Assembly (NCBI GenBank): GCA_900169235.1
Contig: FWCC01000478.1
Span: 1 to 25,269 of the forward strand
DNA from: Zarea fungicola
Lineage: Eukaryota; Ascomycota; Sordariomycetes; Hypocreales; Cordycipitaceae
DNA length: 25,269 nt
Direction of reading: 5' to 3'
Shown here: positions 1 to 8,181 of the stretch, in pieces
Layout of the letters: the number at the start of each line of letters is the position of its first letter
Position numbering within the stretch: position 1 is the stretch's first letter
Notes under the pieces: model-generated
Databases searched by the model: none
What the model was told of the DNA's origin: nothing
The model's input: the letters and a program-made list of their open reading frames with translations, nothing else
Translations under genes and position numbers: made by a program

Positions 1-314
1 TGACTTTTGTCCCCCCACTGTAACTGCGGCGGCCCGTACTGCTCCAGTGATGACTACGTTCCGTCCATCACCCGCAAATGATGCCACGCGCTGTTCTCGA
101 AGCAGTGCACGCCGCAATCACGAGTGCCAACATTGATCTGTCCTTGTCAGGTCACGAATAGGGGCGCCGCACTAGAGCCAGTTGAGCACTACAATGGTAC
201 AACGATGGAGCAGATGAACGAGAGGGACGTATTGTAACTTTTCCAGAATAATGTCGGCCAAGACGATAATGAAAGCATGCACTGTATAAAAATGACATTA
301 TCGATAAATAGTAG
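1..314. other. intergenic, no gene seen
   Basis: No open frame, splice-site pair or repeat that I can support. It lies downstream of the 3' end of the minus-strand gene ending at 315. Confidence 0.4.
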
Positions 315-970
315 CTAACTCCTCATTGAAGGGATCAACCTGGCGACACGATTCAATTCAGCCTCGTCGACTTGCCAACAAGCCGTAGGAGGTGAGGCCA
401 GTATTAATGTTACGGAGTCTACAAGCACATAAACCAACACGGGCCAGGCGTCACCGACGCTCAGATCTCCGACTGCTCCGATTCTAACAAGTCCGGGCAT
501 GTGGCCCTTTCGCGAACAAGACTGCCTGTGTAGTTCGAGCGCGTTTTACTGGGCATGATCTTTGAGTAGTAGTTTGCCAGTTCATCTGGAAACTGTTCGA
601 GGTTTCCCTCAGCCTCCCAGGTTGGCGCCGGGTAGTCAAACCATAATACCCCATAGTATACTACATTATCAAGGTCGTAGTGTGATATAATTTCTTTCAG
701 TATTAGCGGCTGTTGCATATGTGTGAACATGGGAAGGTGCTGGAAGTCGACCCTTAATATAAGATGATCGTCGGCATCCAACACCCAACAGAGAGATTTC
801 GAGGCTGGGACTTCGAATTGAAGACACCGCGCCGTTTCAACTCTTACGCCGTGGAACTGCTGCCCTGAAACAACTACGCTGTGTATGAGTTCTTTTATGA
901 CTGAGCTGGAAGACCATGGAGTCTCCAAAGTAGACCCGAGCAGTCGGGCCAATAAGCGAGGCTCGTGCAT
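315..970 (-). pseudogene. unrecognised protein gene with a probable 1-nt frameshift
   Basis: The first reading frame starts at ATG 970 and runs to a TGA at 461 (about 169 codons). It has a protein-like middle rich in aromatics, with motifs such as VVYYGVLWFDYP. A second frame covers 315-500, ends in TAG, and also looks coding (GDLSVGDAWPVLVYVLVD, then WQVDEAELNRVARL). The two overlap around 461-525. Moving from the first to the second needs one extra base, and 656 nt plus 1 is divisible by 3, so a single-base deletion near 480-530 in an ancestral gene of about 218 codons explains both. I do not recognise the family, and no signal peptide or membrane segment is obvious. The alternative is that the 169-codon frame is the real gene and the downstream frame is chance. 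Confidence 0.4.
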
Positions 971-1313
971 GGTTCGTAACAAGACGGGAGGTTCAAGTAG
1001 ATTTGAATTCTAATGTCAATTGAAATGTGCTGGAAGTATAGTGATTTGATGGCAAGAGTGTGTCTTGATCATAGCTTGTGGCACGATCGCAGAATTACGA
1101 CGTATAACTCTCGGCCTTTGTATGTTTGATATGTCTAACTACTACGTAGCACCATGCAGTGATACTGTAGTTACGTAACAATTTGATAGATTTTAATGGA
1201 CACACAGTCAAAATAAACGTCACTGAACATTAACGCTCAGTACACCTCTATCAGTAAAAAACTGGGTTGTTATATTGCGCCAGGGCGACGAGTCCATCCT
1301 GAAGGCTGCGAGC
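971..1313. other. intergenic, no gene seen
   Basis: Moderately AT-rich spacer between two minus-strand genes. It would hold the promoter of the gene starting at 970. No distinct motif or repeat was recognised. Confidence 0.4.
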
Positions 1314-2522
1314 TCAAGTCTTCTTATACTGAAATACCGTGACGCCTAATTCGGCGCACTCCATGCTGACCTCTTCCAATTGTTGGTCAACTGGGTCCGG
1401 AAACGCGTCCTCTCCGATTCCGTCGTTAATGAACTCCAGCTTAGCCCTATTATCTTGGCGGTCTGTCACGTCTGCTTCTCGCAAGAATTCAGCCGGCACA
1501 ATGCCGAATAGGTTTAAGCCGGGATGGTTCTTATTCCCGTCCACAGGGACGCGGATAATCTTGCCAACCTGATTCCGGTAGAGCCAACAAGTAAGGGAAA
1601 CATCGTGTTCACCTCGGCGAACTACCTCAACAGTCATGAAGTACAGTACGCCCGCGTCTAGGTAGCCTTTAATCATGTCAGACAGCTGTGGCGCGAGTTC
1701 TTTACTGAACGCTACGCCTGGGCGGTCTGGGACTAGCTCTACCACAAAATCTTGCCGAAGCCAGTGCAGCTCCTCGTCTTCTCGAAATTCGTTGTCCTGC
1801 CCCACCCCTATTGTTGGTCTTTCACAGTGGCAGTAGGTGATGGTCGGTGTCCGCATTCCGAAATTTCCATTCATATTCACTAACGCGCGCTGATGAACCT
1901 CCAGCCCCTGGCCCTGAGCAAGCTCGCAAAACAGTTGGCTCCGGCCGAGCAGTGACAGGAGTCCATTTCCGACTGCTTTCTGGACCTGGACTTCGATTGA
2001 GTCCGGATTGCGCAGGGTGAGGACACCATTGCCGTAGTCGTTGGGAATCCAATCGTATCTTACATTCAGCATCGCCGTACGCAGCTGGTACGACAACGCT
2101 GCAATGTAGAGCAGCAGGTGGTATTCGTTTTTTGTCAACCAGATGGACTCCCAGGCTCTTGCATCGGGGAGACGGCTCCAACACGACCCATATAATTCAG
2201 CGCGAAAGGCCTGCAAGAAGAGGGCCGCGACTATTCTGACGCGCACTTCCTCCTCTTTGCTCCAGGTCTCAGGCTTGATGATGAGATCGGCAGGATTTCT
2301 CGCCCGCTTAGGGTCTTTGGTTAAGTAAAAGTCTAGCGATAGGTTCGGTCGACCGTTGGCCGGTTAGCTCGCGATCGTCGACTTGTACAGCTGTGGATGG
2401 AAGCAGTTTATCCTTCGATGGATTTCTTCGTGGCTGCAATTCCGGGTACGCTTGACCACACCTCGCTGCCTAGCGGACTCTGGTCTGCCACTGATGGCTC
2501 CTCTGCGCAGTTTGGGAGGCAT
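1314..2522 (-). CDS. hypothetical protein, two exons
   Basis: Proposed join is exon 1 2450-2522 (ATG at 2522) and exon 2 1314-2332. The 117-bp intron has a CTAAC branch site 29 nt before its CTAG acceptor. The coding length of 1092 nt is 363 codons plus stop. The long open frame continues upstream of its first alternative-start codon (FYLTKDPKRARNPADLIIKP), which is why I placed an intron and an upstream exon rather than a GTG start at 2246. The N-terminus is short and basic (MPPKLRRGAISGRPESARQR). The body is a mixed alpha/beta sequence with a Cys/His patch (ITYCHCERP) and an acidic C-terminus. There are no membrane segments or signal peptide. I do not recognise the family. The donor (GTACCC) is weak, so the exon 1 border is the least certain part. 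Confidence 0.6.
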
Positions 2523-2918
2523 GGACCCTCGGCAACGGGTAAAAGGCAAAGGTCAGAAAAGAAAACTTGTGAGTGGTGAAGGGAAAAAAGCAGATAGACT
2601 AGGTCCTCAAAGTTTATTATATCTAAGATAAACCCCTTAGTTGCATCATGCGTCAGGTCTCGTCACGCGTTCTGTTCGCGCTTCGTTACCATGTCACACA
2701 GGAAGGGGATAATAATTAAGCCTTGGTGTGGCTGGCCACTTTTTGGCGTAACGTAACCGGCGAGTCGTCGCCCGTAATTGGCTGCCTAGGGTACATTTGT
2801 AGTTAGCGCGAGACTCGTGCAATGAGGAAAAGTGTGTCGAGCTTACAATTAATTAATTGGGTGCATTAAGGTCCGCTCTAGTTATGGAATTCACCTTCTA
2901 TTGTTGCTGGTGTCATAT
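2523..2918. other. intergenic, no gene seen
   Basis: Spacer between two minus-strand genes. Both strands were read; no convincing exon, repeat or RNA gene was found. Confidence 0.4.
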
Positions 2919-3485
2919 TTATGGGAAGGTCACGCACGAGTTTGAGTCTGTTGACCAAGGGCCGTCCCATAAGGGCGTACCCTCACAAGCGCTTTCGTAT
3001 GAAGACTCGGCGTGACAGTTACTGACCGCTCTCCAGGGACATGGAATGATGCGTGGCGGCTCAGCTCGGCTGTTGGCGGGCAGGTACAATCTCCTTATGT
3101 CATAGCAAAAAAACGTCTGGGTGATAGTTTCGGCGGCCAGCGTGTACGAAGGGATAGATTGTAAATCAGAACCGCCATCGAAAGAGCTTACTGCTGGCCT
3201 TGCCTCTATTGTCAGCTCGAGTCAACGACACTTGTTCTGCGTTGACTCTTGTTTGTTAATCGATGCGCACTTACGAAAAGTGACGACCGCTACCACCCCG
3301 TCGGCAGCAATTTGACTCAGCCACTTGGCTTGTTTTCGCTCTCCTTCAGCCGCTGCAGTGATTTTTTCTTCCGCAGCGTGTTTCGCAACTGGGAAGTCTT
3401 GGGTTGTCTCATGTCTCGCGCCAGGCCTAGGTTCAAACATTACTCCGTCACTTTCATTGACATCGAATACCGAACAAAAAGGCAT
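2919..3485 (-). CDS. small two-exon hypothetical protein, Cys-containing
   Basis: Exon 1 is 3275-3485 (ATG at 3485) and exon 2 is 2919-3205 (TAA). The 69-bp intron has a perfect GTAAGT donor, a GAGCTGAC branch region and a TAG acceptor. The coding length of 498 nt gives 165 aa. Exon 1 encodes a hydrophilic helical stretch (VAKHAAEEKITAAAEGERKQ) followed by a short hydrophobic strand (ADGVVAVVTF). Exon 2 has no ATG of its own but stays open for about 95 codons, rich in Pro, Ser and Trp with several Cys (FFCYDIRRLYLP, IIPCPWRAVSNCHAESSYE). A long purine tract lies just upstream of the start on the coding strand (polypyrimidine at 3526-3556 on +), typical of fungal promoters. No family recognised. 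The splice consensus and phase closure are the main support. Confidence 0.5.
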
Positions 3486-4004
3486 GCTATATGCCTCGGA
3501 ATATCACAGTACAGACTCCACCAGTGTTTTTTTCTTTCTTTTTTCTTTCTTTTTTAAAAATAAAATAATACACCTTACTGTGAAACTTTTGCCACTCTGA
3601 ACAAGGGTTGGCCGCCAATATTCCAATACATTTCCGAGAACGGGATATAGTGACAGCGGAAGCTAATAAATCAGCCGCCTTTTGCGCAAGGCATGTCACT
3701 GACGCAATAGGCGCTGCACATTGCTGCTACGACACCGGCAAAACAACGCTGACACAGGAATTACAATCTTGTGGTAGCTTGGGGGAGACCGATTAACCGT
3801 GAACGTGAAACTGCATCTAGGGAGCTTGCATAGATACTAAATCTCGGGCCATCATGGCAGTTATAAATTCACAATGACACAGTATCTGATGACTTTGAGC
3901 ATTCCAATCTAATACCATTTCAGGACAGCCGCTAATATTTATCATCCCACTACCAACCACGTCATTGTGTTAGAGCAATCATTATACTATCAATTAATAA
4001 AAAT
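3486..4004. other. intergenic with a polypyrimidine tract
   Basis: Contains a CT-rich tract at 3526-3556 (runs of T broken by single C), probably promoter sequence for the minus-strand gene starting at 3485. A plus-strand open frame at 3608-3796 has no supporting features and I do not call it. Confidence 0.4.
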
Positions 4005-4500
4005 TTACGAGATTAACTCAGAGATAGATAATGGTTGTTGAGATTGTGGTTCCTCTGACGTTGCAGCAAACTCATGGCCCAATTCTCCAACGGTTGACAT
4101 ACAATAGACTCCAGATGGTGCAGATAGGTTGCTTAATGCAACTTGATTCATGACACTGTATTTTCCTTTCAACACAGTCAGCTCATAGTCAAGATTGCGG
4201 ATGCACGATATGGCAAGCTATGAGTATTGTTAGCACACATGCTTTGTCTAAGACTGGATCCTTACCTCGAGTAAGTCGCTCCATGAGCTCGGATGCGTAC
4301 GCATCTCCAGACCTAGCGTCTCATATGAGACATAAATAACAGCCATAAGATGTGAATGTAAATGCTCGGTGTGGCTGTCTTCCGATGGCTCATTCTGATG
4401 GCAAAGAGAAGGCGTGTTGCCCTCCAGAACAGCCGGGCTGGTCCATGGCATGGTCAGAGATTTCGGGTCACAGTACTGTGACTTTGCGTTGCACTTCTCC
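4005..4500 (-). CDS. 3' part of an unrecognised spliced gene
   Basis: The last exon is 4005-4217 (71 codons, TAA) and the preceding exon is 4266 up to about 4500. The 48-bp intron (4218-4265) has donor GTAAGG, a consensus branch GTGCTAAC and acceptor CATAG, and it joins in phase 0. The joined sequence is protein-like: a Ser/Glu/His-rich stretch (NEPSEDSHTEHLHSHL), then AVIYVSYETLGLEMRTHP, then SCIRNLDYELTVLKGKYSV. The frame stays open upstream to about 4520 but has no ATG, so the start or further 5' exons lie above 4500, where two frames both look coding. It sits head-to-head with the plus-strand regulator near 4.86 kb. Family not recognised. Confidence 0.5.
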
Positions 4501-4859
4501 AATATTTCAGCGTAATATAATATTCATGGAAGGTATGATGTCCCAAGTATCGTTTGACTTTAAGACTTGGGCCTTAAGTATGTGTAGAGTGCTCTGCAGC
4601 CAGGATAATACACCCCGGCGAAGTGAACCGCTCAATTGGAGCGAAAAATCCGAATTTGGCACATATCGTCAAGCCCTGGTGTTGGTAACAGCCGATTTTG
4701 GCAGAATGCTGACCAGATAGCTTTAAGTAGTAATAAAAGGACAGATAGAATACGGCAGTGGAACTGTACAGTGTGAGGAATACCATACCGGTAATATTAC
4801 AGCTACATCTAAATATTAAGATTAATGATGATTTTCCAACGAGTGGAGAGACTGCGAAA

Positions 4860-5926
4860 TATGTTCTGCCGCATCACGATGCCTGAATCCGAGCCTCATC
4901 GGTCAGAAAGGTCGGCAGCGCCATCACCGCCCGATTATAGAAGGTAATGCGCCATTTCTTTCGCTTGCAAATGAAGGAAAATATGTCAGCTGACAAGTAG
5001 CCAGTAAGTCTCGTATATCTTGCGCACGATTTTGTTTTATTTGCTCAACTTATCATGAAATGGTAGTGAGACAACGAAATAGACGATCAAGGGGAGAAAA
5101 CATATACGACGAACCGCCGAGAGGAAATACGCGACTGAGCCAGGACCTCTCCAGTATCCCCTCAAGCATCGATATTGCAGCATACGACCTCAACGACCTG
5201 ATGAACAGAACCCAGATAGCCTCGGGCTCGAATACGCCCGGGAGCAGTCCAGCACCTCCTTCCAGGGGCGGAGGAACAAAAGAAACTCTGGCAGAGCAGC
5301 TAATGAAGTTAAGCAATAGTGCCGCGTGCGCTACACGAGATATTGAGTGCGCGATCATTAGTACCCCACTGACAGTGAACTCCCCTGCTGTAAACGAAGC
5401 ATTTGAGGCAGCGAATTCTTTGGCGCACATTCTCAACAGTATAGCTTATGAAGATGGTGCAAACGACTCCTTTCAACCATCATCACGCGATAATGGTGGT
5501 GGACCGGCGCGCACCAACTACAGCCTGATTCTCCTAGCGCTCGCCGCTCACTTGCACATTTTGGCTCTCTTTCATGCAGTTTGCAACTCCATAAAAAGTT
5601 CCTTGGGACCTGTAGTCCAATCGACCAGGCCGCAATTGGAAAGGCGAGCTTTGCATGGTCTTGGGCCGTCTGCTGCGCAATTCATCATGGTCTTGCAACT
5701 CATCATGCACTTACTCAACCGACTAGGCCGCAGCTTGCGAATGAGGAACCGGAACGACACTGAGCAACAGGCGCCTGTGGCTAGATCTGAAGCTGATGGA
5801 GTGGTCAGCAGCTTGCAAAGCATCATAGACTCGGCTCAGGTCATGCTCAGCACGCTGCCTGAGGAGCACGTCAAATTGAGTGAGCTTATACGGGAACTTC
5901 AGGTTTCAATTGAAGAGGAGTATTAA
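4860..5926 (+). CDS. AflR-like fungal transcription factor, C-terminal regulatory domain intact, zinc-cluster end degenerate
   Basis: The main exon runs from 5067 to a TAA at 5926. It carries the layout usual for Zn2Cys6 secondary-metabolism regulators: a Ser/Pro-rich linker (GSNTPGSSPAPPSRGGG), a helical bundle (NYSLILLALAAHLHILAL, then FIMVLQLIMHLLNRLGRSLR) and a C-terminal amphipathic helix (VKLSELIRELQVSIEEEY). An upstream exon of about 4860-4942 joins in phase across a 124-bp intron (4943-5066). It reads CEICSAASRCLNPSLIGQ followed by basic KGRQRHHRP, resembling the last three cysteines and the linker of a zinc cluster; the first three cysteines were not found. An alternative is translation from ATG 5060 without a DNA-binding domain. 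If active, it would sit in the nucleus and control nearby genes. It is divergent from the gene at 4.0-4.5 kb. Confidence 0.6.
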
Positions 5927-6106
5927 TATATATTTAGATAAACTAGAGAAAATAGAAATACACGAGCACAGCCTCCCTAACGGCATACTCCGTTGAGCCG
6001 GAGGTGGAGTTGAGATTGGAGTCTTTGATCGTTTCCGGAGAAATATTATCTGTGACGCGGCCGCGTGAGTTACGGGTTTCCTCTTCAATGTCACGTCTGT
6101 TTGCAG

Positions 6107-6328
6107 ATTATCGTCGACGCCCAACAGACCTGGCTATGGTTCTGGGCCCGATGCGGCGATGTGTCTGCTTGGAAGGACTCGACAGGCCGACTCGCATTGC
6201 TCGCGCGGTTGTACGCCAACGAAGCAAGGGCCTCATACGCAGAGCTGATGGTGTTCGGCATAGCAGCAGGTTCGATAATTTTCGGCGGGCGAGGCTTACG
6301 CAATGCTGAAATACTGGGTAGAGAATAG
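6107..6328 (+). CDS. possible 3' exon of a small hypothetical protein
   Basis: An open frame of about 73 codons to TAG at 6326-6328 reads as a helical protein (QQTWLWFWARCGDVSAWKD, ALLARLYANEARASYAELM, then a Gly-rich end). It is preceded by what looks like a 42-bp intron, 6065-6106, with a GTGAGT donor and TTGCAG acceptor. The upstream exon is unclear: in phase 0 it meets a TGA at once, while other phases would put the downstream sequence in different frames. Either the 5' part is decayed or the intron call is wrong. No family recognised. Confidence 0.3.
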   Translation: MIVDAQQTWLWFWARCGDVSAWKDSTGRLALLARLYANEARASYAELMVFGIAAGSIIFGGRGLRNAEILGRE

Positions 6329-6729
6329 TGATACTTGGATACTGTTTCAAAGTTAGAGTGGATGTTTCGTGCCCAAATTGGCGAAGGCGATCGGCCGTGA
6401 CCGAGACTCTAAACTGGAAGTTCAACTTTTAGGGCTGCTCAAGGTGTACCCTGCAACTTGATGTCTCTCAAATGTCGTCCATAAATAGGACGAAGATCTG
6501 AGATCGGTTTCAGTTCATCATGGCAACTCGATCGCCGGCTTTGGTGGCCCGTTCTTTAGAAGGCCTTTTAAACCTGGCTTGGACTAGAAGATCCTAGTGG
6601 TACTTAGGTGAACGCCCAAACTGGCATACGGGAATAGACGAAGCCCCGAACACTATTTGTACAGACTTTAATTCACTGTTGCAAGTGTGAGAAAGCCGGA
6701 TAGGCTCTTTAAGCCGTTTGTTTTTATAT
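6329..6729. other. intergenic, no gene seen
   Basis: Spacer downstream of the minus-strand HMG gene. Open frames on the minus strand here only run off that gene in another phase. No repeat recognised. Confidence 0.4.
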
Positions 6730-7686
6730 TCATATATTGACCCAAGTAGTTGCGGTAGAAAGTAAACGACCGTACGGGCCAGTTTGCTGAAGTAGGAATG
6801 GATAGGAAGGATCAAAACTCAAATGTTGCCTCATAGCTCCATTGTCAATGTATTCATCATTCATAAATCCACTGCCACTTGATATCATACTAGTCGCACT
6901 CCAGTTGTCATATGTTGAGTCATCGTGGGGTGTGTTGTCCTCGATGCTTGGCGACGAAATGCAACGCGACCCAGACGAAAACTCGGCTCGTGGCAAAAAT
7001 TGTGGACATGTACATCTCGGGCTTGACAATTGCGTACTTGATGGTTCATCAAACGAGAGGGGGTAATGAAATATCGTGGAGCAGTACACACACCAACGAT
7101 CCCCAACGCTTTCGTGAAAACCGGATTCCCTCAAAGAAGCCGTGGATTGTTCCGGCGCGACCAGTTCCTCGTCACATGGAACTTTCCTGTTTGGTCGCCG
7201 CTGTAACCGGTAGTTTGGAAAAGCCGCCTCATGCAGTTGTCTTTCTTTAGAAGCTAACTGCTCAAAGTGCACAATCACACATTTGGGCTCCAGGGTTTTC
7301 CATGAAACACCACACAAAACAGAAACCTGCGCTGAGTTATTCCTTCCGTACTCTGCCTTTGCCACGTGATGATAGGCCATGCGATAGAGCATAAAAGCAT
7401 TTAGAGGACGCTTTACTTTCCCCACTGCGGCAGCTTCGCTTTGTCGGGTTTCGACCGGTCGCTTGGCGAACGATTCCGCAGTAGTAATGTTGACGGAGGA
7501 CCATTTGTCCGCTGCAGCAGACAAGGCTTTAGAAATGTACGGTCTTGATTGAATTTCGGCATCACTGCGTCTTTTATTTCGCTTTCGATCTCTGAACTTG
7601 CGACTAGCCCGCCTTTCCTTCCGTCGAATTGGGCTCGACCTGGCCGTGGCGTTTATGTTATGCATAACAGCGTTGGTTGCATACAT
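6730..7686 (-). CDS. mating-type-like HMG-box transcription factor
   Basis: Single open frame from ATG 7686 to the stop at 6730, about 318 aa. A very basic N-terminus (RRKERRASRKFRDRKRNKRR, about residues 20-41) precedes an HMG box at roughly residues 91-168. The box begins KRPLNAFMLYRMAYHHVAK and contains VSVLCGVSWKTLEP and ERQLHEAAFPNYRLQRR. This is the RPxNAFMLYR...SWK.EP...H...P.Y pattern of the MATA_HMG family found in MAT1-2-1/MAT1-1-3 and related dispersed fungal regulators. After the box comes a Ser/Cys-rich tail (SSPRCTCPQFLP, then SSGSRCISSPSIEDNTP) with no recognised domain. The protein should bind the DNA minor groove in the nucleus. No intron interrupts the box, unlike many MAT HMG genes. 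No other MAT-locus genes (alpha box, SLA2, APN2) are seen nearby, so this is probably a paralog and not the mating-type locus. Confidence 0.75.
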   Translation of the reverse strand: MYATNAVMHNINATARSSPIRRKERRASRKFRDRKRNKRRSDAEIQSRPYISKALSAAADKWSSVNITTAESFAKRPVETRQSEAAAVGKVKRPLNAFMLYRMAYHHVAKAEYGRNNSAQVSVLCGVSWKTLEPKCVIVHFEQLASKERQLHEAAFPNYRLQRRPNRKVPCDEELVAPEQSTASLRESGFHESVGDRWCVYCSTIFHYPLSFDEPSSTQLSSPRCTCPQFLPRAEFSSGSRCISSPSIEDNTPHDDSTYDNWSATSMISSGSGFMNDEYIDNGAMRQHLSFDPSYPFLLQQTGPYGRLLSTATTWVNI

Positions 7687-8181
7687 CAAATCATCATCAC
7701 CACCATGCCTGGTTTAACTGTTCAGAAGGAGGACTGGAGATTGGCTTAATAAAATGGTCAATTAAGGTGTTACCTGCATTTCTTTGCTGCGGTGACGAAT
7801 AGAAAGGAAGGCACTGTGTCGGAGCACTGATCAGCAGAAGGCACAATGATAAACACTACTGGTGCTATGTTTTATGCTAGCGACAACGAGTAATATTCTT
7901 AAACTGCTTATTCTGGCTCCATGCTACAGGGTAAGATTAGACGAACCAATGACGCTGTGCGTTGATTGCAGCCGGTTATGGATGAATGGTCTTGGTGGCT
8001 TGCGAGACGCCGGTTTCCACCGAAATCGGCGGTAGGCCGCCAGGTCAATACATGCCTCCCAGTCTCTCGTATTCAGGTCTGATTTTATGTGTGAGGCGCA
8101 GCCAGAAGCGGCCATCAGCGAGACATCACACATAAATATGCGCTGTCAGCCATGAACCTCAACGCTGTATTCTAGAGCGCA
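7687..8181. promoter_or_regulatory. divergent intergenic region between the HMG and patatin genes
   Basis: About 500 bp separates the HMG gene (-) from the patatin gene (+), so it must carry both 5' regions. A possible upstream patatin exon could end in an intron whose acceptor would be TTCTAG at 8169-8174, just before ATG 8182. I could not identify that exon. No specific binding site recognised. Confidence 0.35.

Noticed and set aside
5572..5826. Minus-strand ORFs antisense to the regulator and other overlapping frames
   Set aside because: Shadows of the GC-rich coding strand with no starts, splice sites or protein-like composition.
6730..7686. This is the mating-type (MAT) locus
   Set aside because: No alpha-box gene, SLA2 or APN2 seen in 25 kb; only the HMG box supports it.
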